64,000 bases of DNA from Harmonia axyridis (GCF_914767665.1 NC_059501.1:51584798-51648797), one strand, 5' to 3'; counted from the stretch's first letter, positions 50,574-61,556 are shown. Notes: a model not told the origin generated them from the sequence alone. Numbers and translations: made by a program.

Positions 50574-53141
50574 ATGTCGATTACAGCTCCTCTACCTGGT
50601 ACTGTTAATAGCGCTACTTCAGTTAATGCGCCAGGCGGAAATCCACCTGTGAATCCGGCAATAGTAAATATGCAATGTTATTCGCTAGGAATGATGTTGA
50701 CTACCTTGGAAAATTTTTCAGGAAAAGAAGCTTTGAGATATTTTGATAAATTAGAACTAAGGGCAAAAATAGAAGGATGGAGTGAGGACGAAACCCTCAC
50801 TCTATTGAAACTAAAATTAGTAGGCGAAGCATACAGCTATTTTAAATCAGATGTTACTTTAAATTTATTGACTTATGCAGAATTGAAACTAACTGAAAAA
50901 TTTATGTCGCAAAAATTACCGGGGGAATGTCAGTGGAATTTGAGTAGATGTATACAAAGACAAGATGAGGATGTATCTTCATTTTGTACCAGATTAAAAA
51001 CTATTGGCGCAGAATTATTAACTGAAGATTTGATCGGAGCAACGAAAGAGGAAGAATTGGGTATAAGAAAGATAAATAGGAATTTGATTTTAAATCAGTT
51101 TAAAATGGGACTTCGAAAAGATATTATGAAAGAGGTTGGTATGTTTTTGTTACTAGAGAAAAATTTGGATTTAGAAAAAGCGGAAGAACTGGTAAAATTA
51201 CATGAAATGAAAAATAGAATTATTCAGGTATACAGGTCATTTAATTCAAAAATATCGGTAATTGAATGTGAAATAACTTGCCAATTATGCGAGAAGAAAG
51301 GACATATTGCGAAAAATTGTAGGAATACTGGATTAAGTGGGGGAAAAAGAGGACAAAAAGTTGAGAATATTTGTTTTTCGTGTGGTCAATTAGGTCATTT
51401 CGCAAGAGAATGTAGGAATAATGCGAGAGCGATACATAAAACTCAAGGAGTGCGAAATATCGATAATCAGCCGGGGCGCTGGGTAAAGGAATGTGCTAGG
51501 AACGATCGTGAGATAGAACCAGGCGGACGAAAGGATTTTGACATTGGGACGATACATATTAATAGAGATTTTTCACAAAAAATAAATTTGCCATTCGAAA
51601 AGACGAAAAAGACTATAGAGATGAGAAAGGAAGTTGAGTCGTGTAATCAGGGATTAAGTAATATGGGATCATGGGGAAAATTTGAAGAGAATCGTGTAAA
51701 TCGAGTTAGGTCGGAGAAACTAAGCGAGAAAGAGAAATTGCCGGTAAATACGTGTAATAAGGATGTCGATACTCAGAATGGATTGCGTTCTCCAGAAGTG
51801 CGGCTACCTAGAAGGGAATTTAGGGAACGTACGGTCCTGGTAATTCCGGAAGTACATTCGGCAGGAATGCATGACGTACCACATTTGATAAAATTAAGTA
51901 TCAACGGAAAGATAGGTGTTTGTTTGATAGATACAGGGGCAGCGGTGTCTCTCGTAAAAAAAAGATTGATTTCAAGAGACGAGGTCAATGAATACGGTGT
52001 TGACTGTGATTTAACAAGCGTATCAGGTCATAATGTACGTACCTGGGGTACGGCGAATATTGCGGTGAGTCCAATAGGAGAAGGATTGAAGATAGATTGT
52101 ACGGTCATATTAGTGGATGATGAAACATTAGGAAACGTTGATATAATACTAGGTAGGGATTTTCTTAAGGAAAATCAAGCGCATATTAAGTATGAACACG
52201 AACCATCGGTAATTATGTGGGGAAGAGAGTTTAAATTTCTGAATAAAGATTTGAATGAAGGTATATATACAGGGGATAGATATACAGAGGAGAAGAAAGA
52301 GGAAATACAAGTTAATCACTTCAGGGTTAGGCAGGTTAGTTTGGAAAAACAAGGTGAAAGAGAGAAATTGCAGGTAAAGACGGAGGTCGGTACTCAAACG
52401 GAAAATTACGAGGAGAAAAGAAATTTGGCGATGAGAGATATAGGCATTCAAGCGGAAAATATAGCGGAATTTGAAACAAAGGGTTTTTCAAAACGAGAAG
52501 AGATTGATCAATCAGATAGCGATATTGAAGAAATAAGCGTTGACGAAACGATAGGGATGACAGAAAGAGATGAGAAAAAAATCCGTGGAAAAGAAAAAAT
52601 TTCGAAGCAAAATATTACAAGTACGAAATCTCGGGAATTAACTGAGCCAATAAAAAAAGTAAAATCTTATAGGGTTGAGAAATTTGACAAAAATACAGTG
52701 GATCCTCAATTTGACGTAGGGGAATTAGTTTATTTGAAAAAAATGTCGGCGAAACAGGGTATATCAAAAAAGTTAATGGAACCTTGGGTAGGACCTTGTA
52801 GGATTGTGGAATTGCTTGGTCCGATGACCTATAGAATTAGGAAATGTGGGGGTAGAGAGGAACAAGTCGTTCATGTAGATAGGTTAAAACCGTATACCGC
52901 GAGAAATCGAGAGTTTGGGATTGATATAGAAGAATCCGACGGTTCGGAGAAATTAGATACGGACGGTAGCGAAACTGAATCTGATGATGAACGGACTGAG
53001 ATACGAAAATTTTCGCCGATGAGGATGATTATGAGGTTGAATCGAGCGCAATTTGAAAATGAGGAAATAGGGGAGGAAGAAATCCCTCTAGGTAGATCGA
53101 CTAGAGTACGTCGCCCACCGGATCGATGGGGTTGGGACTAA
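50574..53141 (+). CDS. Fused Gag-protease-integrase C-terminus polyprotein
   Basis: 855 aa from ATG 50574; an upstream in-frame TTG is not a likely start. Residues 1-225 are a retrotransposon-type Gag region. Zinc knuckle 1 is C236-x2-C239-x4-H244-x4-C249 and knuckle 2 is C267-x2-C270-x4-H275-x4-C280. The aspartic protease has VCLIDTGAAVSLV (DTGA 453-456) and ILGRDFL (525-531). A Lys/Glu-rich linker (about 560-700) follows. Residues 713-774 (FDVGELVYL, then GPCRIV and VVHVDRLKPY) are the GPY/F-type integrase C-terminal domain, then an acidic tail. The roughly 900 residues of RT, RNase H and integrase core that normally lie between are absent, yet the frame is unbroken. It could supply capsid and protease, but not replicate alone. 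Confidence 0.85.
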   Translation: MSITAPLPGTVNSATSVNAPGGNPPVNPAIVNMQCYSLGMMLTTLENFSGKEALRYFDKLELRAKIEGWSEDETLTLLKLKLVGEAYSYFKSDVTLNLLTYAELKLTEKFMSQKLPGECQWNLSRCIQRQDEDVSSFCTRLKTIGAELLTEDLIGATKEEELGIRKINRNLILNQFKMGLRKDIMKEVGMFLLLEKNLDLEKAEELVKLHEMKNRIIQVYRSFNSKISVIECEITCQLCEKKGHIAKNCRNTGLSGGKRGQKVENICFSCGQLGHFARECRNNARAIHKTQGVRNIDNQPGRWVKECARNDREIEPGGRKDFDIGTIHINRDFSQKINLPFEKTKKTIEMRKEVESCNQGLSNMGSWGKFEENRVNRVRSEKLSEKEKLPVNTCNKDVDTQNGLRSPEVRLPRREFRERTVLVIPEVHSAGMHDVPHLIKLSINGKIGVCLIDTGAAVSLVKKRLISRDEVNEYGVDCDLTSVSGHNVRTWGTANIAVSPIGEGLKIDCTVILVDDETLGNVDIILGRDFLKENQAHIKYEHEPSVIMWGREFKFLNKDLNEGIYTGDRYTEEKKEEIQVNHFRVRQVSLEKQGEREKLQVKTEVGTQTENYEEKRNLAMRDIGIQAENIAEFETKGFSKREEIDQSDSDIEEISVDETIGMTERDEKKIRGKEKISKQNITSTKSRELTEPIKKVKSYRVEKFDKNTVDPQFDVGELVYLKKMSAKQGISKKLMEPWVGPCRIVELLGPMTYRIRKCGGREEQVVHVDRLKPYTARNREFGIDIEESDGSEKLDTDGSETESDDERTEIRKFSPMRMIMRLNRAQFENEEIGEEEIPLGRSTRVRRPPDRWGWD

Positions 53142-56100
53142 TAGATAACGGTACATACAGATAAATCCATTGTAATATAGATTATTCATATTTTGGTAAA
53201 TTTTCGACATTTTGGATAAGTAATGGAAATTTTGGTGATTTTTTTTTTTTTATAGGTTTGATGAATTATGGAAAATTTGTTTTTTTTTTGAGATTTTTGA
53301 TAATTGCGTAAAATGATTGATAATTGATAATATTGGTAAAATTTGATTAATTTTATTTCAGATTAAAGAACTTGAGAAGTATAGCGAAGTGAAATCACAA
53401 TAAGTTTTTTTGGGATTTATGATAGTTTGATTCTCGAAATAGTTGAAGAGACATATAAGTAATTTGGGTATTATAAAATTATTTAAGGAATCAATTTATG
53501 GAATCAAGACACTTAAGGAGTAATGATGATAGTTTTTTTTTGAGTAGGTTTTGGAATTTCAATAAAAGTTTTGTATGAGGAAACATTAGTGGTTTTTTTC
53601 ATTTTAGGATTTTATTGAGATGATTCTGAATACGAATATTTTGAGTTTAGGAAAAAGTTGACTCCAGGAAAAATGAATAAGGACTTTTTTTAGTTTTGAC
53701 AGTGAAAGGCTTGAAAAGACAATGAAGTAGATAAATAGTTTGATTTTGAACACAAAGAAAGAGGGAGAATAGGCATTTCGGATTATAACTACAGTTTCAG
53801 TTTTTGGGAAATATTGTACTAAAATTATTCTAGAATTATGTGGAACTCAGGATATTTAGTAAGAACTAGTAGAAGTGAGGTATATAGAGAGTTGCCAATT
53901 TTACGTTGATTTATTTTGTTTTTGAATTCCATTTTTATAAATAGTGAAGAGTTAATAAATTGTAGGTAAGGTGTAGTGTAGGCTGTTCGGGAGATAAGAT
54001 CATTTTTTTTTTTTGCAATTTTTGGATGATATAAAACCGAGTTTGCTCTCAATTTCGAAATTTTAACGGGTAACGTGGGACACAGGTTCCCTCAGGGAAT
54101 TGAGTCGACCCTGCCCAACGTGAGATTCTAGTGGCTCCTTCTTCCAAGGAAGCCACTACCGGATATAGGGTCCCCATTTTGGGATATGGATGTTTTAATT
54201 TTTTTTTTAGAAAAAAAAAAGATTTTTCTGGTTATATTTAATTGTTTATTTTGGAAATGAGTATCACATATTTGGAACGACGGCGACGACAGAATAAAGT
54301 AAAGCGGATTTATAGTGTAACCTTTTCTTTGAGATAAGAAGTAAATGAGTATTAAATATTTTGAACAACGACAGAATAAAGTAAGGCGGATTTATAGCGT
54401 AATATTTCTATGGAATAATAAGTTAATGGATATTAAAAATTTGGAATGACGATAGAATAAAGTAAGAAGAATGAATTGATTATATTAGATTTGAGGATAA
54501 TGAGACTTTTTAAAATTTTGATGAGAAATTTAAAATGAAAAATAATATGAGAGACATATATATATAAAAGTAAGGGATATCGAATTTTTGATGAATATAC
54601 TGGATTTGACTTAAATACTATTGATTGTGACATCGTCTTGTATGAAAAAGGATGATGGGGTCTTTTTGAACCTTTTCGACCTGAAGAAAAAGTTTCCATG
54701 CCCTGATTCTTGTGTCTTTGGTCTCGGACACAAGATGACTTGAATTGGTCTTAACCATGCTTTATATTTTTCGGCTTAGAGGCAACAAATTGCTCAAAAT
54801 GATAATAAAGTACGCATATACTTTGTATATGCGTACAGAAATTTTCAAATTTGGAGATTTTGAGCGCTATAGAGTGGGCATGTTCGGGCTTCGGCTGGGT
54901 GATGATAGTTGTCATTGAGACGACATCCTCACCCCTCTTCTATTACCGATTAGTTTATAGAAGTGGCCTTCAGCAGCCGAACGCTCTTTAAGTTTTATGA
55001 TAATGATAAGATTATTATCAAACAATTTCCTCAGATGATTGAGATGAATAGTAGAAGAGAGTAACTGTTTAAAGATTTTTAATGATTTGTTCAATGCAAT
55101 AGTTTTTCATTTGGAAATCAGAATACATAATTTGAGACAATATAAAGGAGACATTCAACCCAAAGGTTTGACAGTAAAATATATGGAATAATTTTTTTTT
55201 TTTTTTGGTGAATTCAATGAATGTTTATGGTGGTTATGTTCATATAATTAGTTGGTTTGAGATTTTTTCAAATTTTTTTTTGATTGATTATGAAATTTTA
55301 AGGGATATAATGATATTTAGTTAGAGCGAAATAATGCACAGATTTTTTTGTTTTGTAATATTTTATGGAAAATTGCAAATTCAAGAGTCTACAACCAAGG
55401 AAGGAAGTATCTTCAGGAATATGGATGGATCAAATCCTAGTTAACGGAATAACCTTACTTCCAATTATGTGTGTTGATGTCCAAAACTGAAATGCTATCA
55501 TGACGTCAGACAATACAGATCAATGTGGATTACATCTGAATATTACCTGAGAAGTGACGATCACCTTTTCGATAAACTGGTTAGAGAGTTGATCAATCAA
55601 TGGGCTTTAGATAAAGAGGAGCTTTAGAGAAAAGCTGAGAAGAAGACGAGGAAGAAGATATGTTGACTGAAGAAGATTATATAAATGGAGGAAGAAGAAG
55701 ATGGGATTACAATGGAACTGAGGATAAAGAAGATGCTCAGAGAATCCTGAATCTTGAAACCAAGATGTAAATGGTAGAAATATGCTGAATGAGTAGCAGC
55801 ATAGTAGATGTCGTTGGACGACGAGTATGTTTGATTTGGGAGAAATGGCTCCCTCACCGATAGTCGAGTATTAATGAATGGACTCATGGTATTCATGATT
55901 AAATATGGCCTTGGAATTATATGACCGACAGACCTTATATGAAAGTTTGTATGGAAAAATAAAGCTAGCCAGTCTATGAAGTATAAGTCCTATGAGAGAA
56001 ATGAATCGTCATCAAGCAGAAGAAGAGCAGATTACCAGAACTATGATGGATGTCGAAGTAAAAGGTTATTTCCGTGACGAAGATGAGATCCATGGAAGAA

Positions 56101-56674
56101 ATACAGTACTATTCAACCAGACAACCTAAGAAAGCAGTAAAATGGAACCAGGAAGTGCCGCGATAGTGAAATTTTGAAATCCCGAAAAGTGAACAAACTC
56201 CATGCTGGAGTTAGTGAAGTGCATAGGAGGAAAATATTTTGAATTGATTTGATTGTTTTGATTTTTTTTGTTTTATTACATATTAGGATTTGGATTTTAT
56301 CTTCTTCATTTTATTTGAGTGAATAATATTTGATATGAATTATTGAATAATGTCGGAAAACATACCACCATAGACTTTAACACCTTAGAGTAGAAAGAAA
56401 TGATATAGTTTTTTTTTGAAGATTAGCTTTTGAAAAGTTTGGTTAATAGGTTTTTGTTTTATTTTGTATCTGTTAGTAAGCAGTTTGATATTTGATAATG
56501 ATGAGTTTTTAGTTTAAGAATGAAAAATTTAAATTAATTTGAGCCAGTATCATTTTGATATAGGAGTTACAGTATTGTGATTATTGGAGAGGAAGGACTA
56601 TTAAATTAATAAGGATAAAAGTAAGGGAAAAGTTATGGCATCCGATGCCACAACTTTTTCGGATAAGGGTGTGA
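53142..56674 (+). other. Long non-coding 3-prime region of the LTR element
   Basis: 3.5 kb with no ORF above about 90 codons and no visible envelope gene. It contains a degenerate three-copy repeat of about 80-85 bp (54278-54460) built on GACAGAATAAAGTAAAGCGG. Part of that unit (AGTAAAGCGGAT) equals the LTR start. It also holds a GTACGCATATA hairpin near 54809-54836 and a GTTATGGCATC/GATGCCACAAC hairpin just before the 3-prime LTR (56631-56655). A clear polypurine tract is not seen at the LTR edge. Confidence 0.6.
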
Positions 56675-57899
56675 TGTAGTAAAGCGGATATTTGAAAATT
56701 ATCGAAATTATTAGAATTATTCAGAACGATGGACGTTAAATTTAGAAGAGCGGTCGAGACTTGTGTGTAAATCGATCTTATCTTAGAAGCTGCATATATT
56801 CTTTATCGATTATTGCTTTTCATTACTAACCGTCTCACGGCGTTGGTGAAATCGATATATTTTTTACGGATAAGAAAAATAATAATAATCTTGACTTATC
56901 TGAGTTCGATACATGCGAAAAAACCGTCAGGGTCTTTCCCAGATGACGCAGCAAAAAGGTCTTAGGCGGAGTTGAAGTATGTTTCTTGCTGAGATCGACA
57001 GAAAAATTTAGTTTGAAGTAGAGGTAAGGACTCTTATTGAAAAAAGATGAAAAATGTTCTAACCAATGATCTAATTGACATGGTATCATGAGGAGTAGTT
57101 AGGGCGGTCTTAGAGAAGTATGATGTTAGGATATTTTGTGGAGGTCAAAAGAGTTAGTCAGTATCGCTAGGGTCTCTTAGTAAGAACGGTTAAATTAGGT
57201 CAGAAGTAGAAAACTAGGAATTTTTTGGGATAAAGTTAGAATTTGTTTTTTAGAATCTCTTTGGAATAAATTAGGTCAGATCGGAGTTCGCGGATCGGGA
57301 GTGAAGTGTTATATAAGGAATTACACGTTTCGAGTGAACAGTTTGGAAAAATTAAAACTAGGTTTAGGCAGGGCCTAAAATACTCACCTAGCATCGTGGG
57401 ATAAGGGCAAGTTTTTGGTTCTTTACTTTTTGGTTTATTTGTTGATGTTTGAATGTTTTTTTTTTTTCAATGAAAATAAGTTTATTTGAGTAGTCCTGAT
57501 TCTCCCAAATTCAAAGTTGGTATATTGTTTCGTTTGTTTGAATAACTGATTAGTTGAGACATTTTTTTGTTTTTATAAAATTTTGGCCGTTGAGTCAACA
57601 TTTCAAGGGATATTGTAACTTTGGTTATTTTTATTTTTCTTTATTATATTTAATTTAAAATTTAAATCGATTTTAATTGACCCAATAAACTAATCCAGTC
57701 CCTAGAGAAGAAAATTCAACTAATAAGACCTGTCCATTGAAGCGACAGGCCGGACTTACGTATAAAATCTTTGGTAAACTTACATAATTATTAATTCTCC
57801 GAGACCTCTGGAAAGCCGCTCTTCCAGGGGTTAAAAGAACATCCCAACCGGAGATAAGTGAACGGTGGTCAACATTCGCTGACCAACCCGTTCATGACA
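56675..57899 (+). repeat. 3-prime LTR
   Basis: 1225 bp, the same ends as the 5-prime LTR. The only differences I see are one T fewer in each of two T runs (near 57246 and 57456). Confidence 0.95.
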
Positions 57900-57992
57900 C
57901 GGTATCGTACATAGTACCGAGCAGCAAATTATCGTACAAAACGATAATTATCGTACGAACGGCAACGCTGCTAAGAACTAAACCTACGAATT

Positions 57993-58412
57993 GACCATAT
58001 TCACCGTCGCCATATTGTTATGCGACAATACCAACTACCCAGTGTTCCCAACGGAGAAATATTGAGTTTACTAGAAAAATACCGCTAATATCAAAAATAC
58101 TATCAGCCATAAAGACTATTCTTCCACTGACTATTTCCAAAAATGGAGCGAAGTATTCATTTATACACTCGGCCACAATTAATTTGTTCAGAAAACCACC
58201 TTTCACTAATCTTTTTATTTCCAAAAGGTGAAATTTTTGCACAATGTTGTCCCAAACAAGCCTATCTGGCGTAGCAGCCAGAAAAGGTACACATAAACTT
58301 CACTTATAAACTTTATATTGTGGAATTTTTCTAGTAAACTCAATATTTCTTCGTTGGGAACACTGGGTAGTTGGTATTGTCGCATAACAATATGGCGACG
58401 GTGAATATGGTC
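57993..58412. mobile_element. 420 bp foldback MITE with AATT duplication
   Basis: Arms of about 90 bp start GACCATATTCACCGTCGCCA and include CCAACTACCCAGTGTTCCCA. The flanks are AATT on each side (57989-57992, 58413-58416). The surrounding MITE reads GAATTC at the uninterrupted site, so the duplication is certain. An internal minus-strand frame (58018-58242) runs through both arms and is not a gene. Confidence 0.85.
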
Positions 58413-58497
58413 AATTCAGTGGAGTGTATGCACTCTCTTGTTAGTTCTCAGTTAAGGCATGCGCACGTACTCGAACTACTTTCTATTTGTTCTATAC

Positions 58498-58875
58498 AAT
58501 ATAAGATGTCTAAAAACCAGGTGTATGAACTGATTAGCTTTTGTTTTGCCAATTTTGAGAATATTAGATAAGCTTCGTTATGTCAACTGTAGCGCTATCA
58601 ACAAATCAACTCTCTCTCTCTATTACAAATATTTGAATTCATTCCAGCAAACGTTTCGTGTTTTGTTTCACGACTTTGCACGATCATACTCGATTACACA
58701 TCGCTTTTGATTGGTCAGTATCGGGTTTTAATTAATGTATCCATTCAAAATTAACGGAAATGACAAGTATGACATTGCGGCGCCGCCACGAACTAAAACT
58801 AATATTTTTAATTTGGTCGAATGTCATTGCATTCAAAATTTGACGAGTGCATTCACCATGTTTTGAGACATCTTA
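58498..58875. mobile_element. 378 bp Mutator-like MITE with 9 bp duplication
   Basis: The flanks are GTTCTATAC (58489-58497, 58876-58884), matching the uninterrupted MITE sequence. The ends are TAAGATGTCTAAAAACCAGG (left, from 58502) and, inverted, TAAGATGTCTCAAAACATGG. A 9 bp duplication fits the Mutator superfamily. A relic copy is at 12416-12585. Confidence 0.75.
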
Positions 58876-59215
58876 GTTCTATACTTTGATGTTTGACATT
58901 GATATTTATTGTGAAAAAATTAAATTCAATGAACTAATGGTGGATTAATGCACCAGTCATAAGAACTAAGACTAAACCTAAGAACTTAGAACTAAGAATT
59001 GAACAAATCAATGAGGGTGTTCATGGTCGTTTCCTAAGAACTAACGCTAGCAGGCCAACTGTTAACTAAGGGCTCAGGTAAAATATAGAAGTACGCGTGC
59101 GTCGCATAGAATTTCAATATTAACGAGTACCAGTTTCAATCATTTTATGTTCTTTATTCGTGTTTATCGGTGAAAAGTATTAAGTGTATTTGAAAAAATT
59201 AAATTGAATTTTTTA

Positions 59216-59379
59216 ATTGTATTGGTATTATGGTCATTCAGTGTTAAAAACGTAAGCGTGAATAAGGGAATTGACCTAAATTTCTTGAATGTTCTTTATT
59301 CTTCTGCCAAGCTTTCGGAATATTTTATTCCATCATCAGGGCTACTACAAAAGTTACTTTGTAACTTTTGTAGTAGCCA
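59216..59379. repeat. Hairpin-containing insertion in a MITE
   Basis: 59339-59377 is a perfect hairpin (GGCTACTACAAAAGTTAC and its complement around a short loop). Next to it, on the minus strand, is CCTGATGATGGAATA...TATTCCGAAAGC, which resembles a hammerhead core (CTGATGA, stem II, GAAA). It lacks the helix III and cleavage-site bases, so it is probably a decayed Penelope-like end. It interrupts MITE sequence. Confidence 0.5.
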
Positions 59380-59549
59380 TTGACATTGATATTGATTGTG
59401 AAAAAATTAAATTAAATTTTTTTCAGATACACCGAATACTTTTCATCGATAAACACGAACCGGACTTGGAAGAGAACAATTTCTTTGAACATTTGAGTAA
59501 CAGAAAATACGATCAAAGTGTTTATAAAATAAGAATCCGTAGTTGAGCT

Positions 59550-60726
59550 ATTAAATTCCTAAGTAGTAGGGGATGAGAATGAAAGGAATTGTTCTAATTC
59601 TAAGAAAGAAAGAAAGAGTTAGGTAAAAAAGGGATTTCAATAAAGTTTCAGATTTGGTGATTTAGAAATAGATAACCTCGGAGTGCCCGAATCGGGAGTG
59701 AATTTATGAAGATGAATTACAGGATTCGGGTTATATGAAAAGAACAGGTTTAAAACTAGGTATAGGCAGGTTCTTCTTTGAAAATAAGTATTGATGAGTA
59801 GTCCCGAATTCTTCCGGAATAAGAAATAATTTTGTTTGTTTCGTTTTTTTCTGTTTGAGTATTGAATAATTTCATTTAATTGTACGTATCTTAGCTTTTG
59901 AGCCCACTGATGAAAAATTTATGTATTAGTTTAATTTCTATTTATTATATTCAATTTAAAATCAATGCGACTTCAATTACCTAGATTCTAATCCTGTCTC
60001 CCAGGAAAGAAAATCAATAACAAGACCTATCCTTTTAAGCGATCGGCCAAATCCAAAGTAAAACCTTTTGGATTCTTAATAGTATATTATAAAACAAGTT
60101 GCAGAATGGGCTCCTATTCCAACACGAATGCGAACGCATGAGTGTTGGAAAATTGCCTTCTGCAACGAGTATTAGACGATATTTTCTCTATTTCAGTCAA
60201 GTTTCGTGAAATATTGTCGAAATTCAATGAAAAATTCAGATAATATATCCTAGTGACTTTTTATTCTATCTTGGCAGTTGGTGTGACTGTTACGAAAATT
60301 GACAGATTACGGAATTTCAATATGAATCGTATGTTTCGAATTTAGACATAATTTACAATTACCCATTAAATTCGTGAATTATGTCTGACGAAATCGATTT
60401 AACACTACCAGAATTAAGAGAATTCGCAAATAATGTAGCGAATTATTTCACTATATCCCCAAATTATATTATATTGACAATTATTGACGTTTGTCGAAAT
60501 TTGATTGGAAGTCAGCATAGGCAACCACACGAAAAATATATCTGAAAACGATGCTGTAATGAGTTCATTACAGCATTGTTTTTAGAACTGTAATGGATTC
60601 ATTACGATACTGAAATAGAGAAAAATTGTTTATCTCCGAGACCACTGGAAAGTCGCTCTTCCAGGGGGTAGAAAGAACATTATCCGGGGGCAAGTGAACT
60701 TGGTCACATCACTCACATGATGACCC
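59550..60726 (+). mobile_element. Diverged solo LTR related to the 48.6 kb element, with a MITE inside
   Basis: 59560-60090 aligns with the middle of the young LTR (CGGGAGTGAA, AGGTTTAAAACTAGGTATAG, GAGTAGTCC segments in the same order). 60633-60726 aligns with its 3-prime end (CTCCGAGACCACTGGAAAGT, then CTCATTACA). Between them, 60091-60630 is a stem-loop MITE (GTTGCAGAATGGGC, then GCCTTCTGCAAC) related to the 4399-5214 repeat. Confidence 0.65.
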
Positions 60727-60734
60727 AGCTCATT

Positions 60735-61440
60735 ACAATTTACATTTTGTATTAAATTATGTTGTTCGCGTTGTTTCGGCGGATTCTGTAGGTTGAGGAT
60801 TGTTGGGAACTTCAGGGTGATTTTTGATGGGTTGAATCGTTGGTGCAGGAGAAATTCACTTCCTCTCAACATAATGAATGTTACTCAATTTCATTCATTC
60901 GAAGGATGGCACCAATCGAGTTTCAATATAATATTGAGAGTTCCATTGTTTTCAGGGTGGATGAGTACAGAGATTTGGGTGTTGTATTTGATTCGAGATT
61001 GAGTTTCACACCCCACGTGCGTCTGGTTATGTCTTGTGGATTCAAGGTGCTTGGTTTTCTGGTAAGGAGTTTTGAGTGGTTAATCGATTCTGGAATGGTC
61101 TTCGTTTTGTTTAACGCTCTCGTGAGCTCAAAGTTTGAGCACAGAATAGAGAGGTATTACCTCACTATTCTGTGGTTTGAGTACGAATGCGTTGTCTGGA
61201 TCCCGGGGTACGATGTTCACATTTCTGGTTTGAAAAAAGTGCATAGGCGATTTTCGAAGTATGCTAATTTCAAACTTCCATACCGTGGTATAGCACATGA
61301 ATGGCTACTGAGCAGATTTAAGGTTGATAGTCTGGATACGCGTCGCACCTATATGCATGTATTTCTTCAGAAAATTCTTTGCTCAGGGATTGATTGTCTT
61401 ATTGTTATTATTGTTCTTATTTTCTCTGATTAATCATTAA
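60735..61440 (+). pseudogene. Jockey-like LINE reverse transcriptase C-terminal fragment
   Basis: It starts around the decayed catalytic region (LKLFA-like, 60755), then FDGLNRWCRRNSLPLN, YRDLGVVFDSRLSFTPHV (60960-61015), ECVVWIPGYDVHISGLKKVH and FSKYANFKLPYRG, to TAA at 61431. These are the thumb and C-terminal motifs of Jockey-type RTs. A frame change near 60875 joins two open frames. An in-frame 42 bp insertion (61140-61181) comes from a palindromic micro-element plus its 7 bp duplication. Confidence 0.75.
61133..61181. mobile_element. 35 bp palindromic micro-insertion with 7 bp target duplication
   Basis: 61140-61174 begins CACAGAATAGAGAGGTATTA and ends CTATTCTGTG. It is flanked by GTTTGAG on both sides (61133-61139, 61175-61181), a perfect 7 bp duplication. 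It is the same palindrome as at 6758-6795 with a 3 bp central deletion and one substitution. Insert plus duplication is 42 bp, so it adds 14 codons without breaking the LINE frame. Confidence 0.8.
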
Positions 61441-61553
61441 TCTACGGTTTTTATCTGTTCTCTTGTATCATACGTTGAAATGTATGATGCCCCGTTACAT
61501 TTCCTCTGCTAATACTGAGATTCATCGACACATATGCTTGATTGTTTGAAATT

Positions 61554-61556
<3 letters not shown>

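Larger units (their letters stand above)
48555..57899 (+). mobile_element. Young Ty3/gypsy-type LTR retrotransposon lacking RT
   Basis: 9.3 kb: 5-prime LTR, tRNA-Leu-type primer site, leader of about 800 bp, one 855 aa ORF, 3.5 kb non-coding region and 3-prime LTR. It is flanked by CGGT (48551-48554, 57900-57903). The LTRs differ, by eye, only by two single-base indels in homopolymers, so insertion is recent. The ORF retains Gag, protease and the integrase C-terminal domain but no RT, RNase H or integrase core. It must have been mobilised in trans by a relative. Confidence 0.9.
46922..57970. mobile_element. hAT element (about 1.7 kb without its LTR insertion)
   Basis: The ends CAGCGTTGCC (46922) and GGCAACGCTG (57970) are perfect 10 bp inverted repeats, flanked by the 8 bp duplication CTAAGAAC (46914-46921, 57971-57978). 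Subterminal repeats of ATCGTAC occur at both ends (about 46950-47015, 48507-48550, 57903-57955), likely transposase-binding sites. The interior 47150-48465 is related to the hAT sequences at 22070-22400 and 33560-33970. No intact transposase is present. Confidence 0.85.
46652..59460. mobile_element. Harbinger-type MITE sequence carrying serial insertions
   Basis: Pieces of the MITE (reference 27964-28434) occur at about 46652-46685, 57971-57992, 58413-58497, 58876-58930, and in a second adjoining copy 58935-59215 and 59380-59460. They are separated by the hammerhead unit, the hAT element with its LTR retrotransposon, a foldback MITE, a Mutator-like MITE and a hairpin unit. The right pieces rejoin exactly when the insertions and one target duplication each are removed. 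Confidence 0.65.

Noticed and set aside
53142..56674. Envelope gene in the LTR element
   Set aside because: No frame longer than about 90 codons and no signal peptide or membrane-segment pattern in a sustained frame.
58018..58242. 74-codon minus-strand frame
   Set aside because: It lies inside a foldback MITE and includes an inverted arm; the frame is a by-product of the palindrome.
59300..59378. Active hammerhead ribozyme
   Set aside because: The core-like bases are present but helix III and the cleavage-site triplet do not fit.
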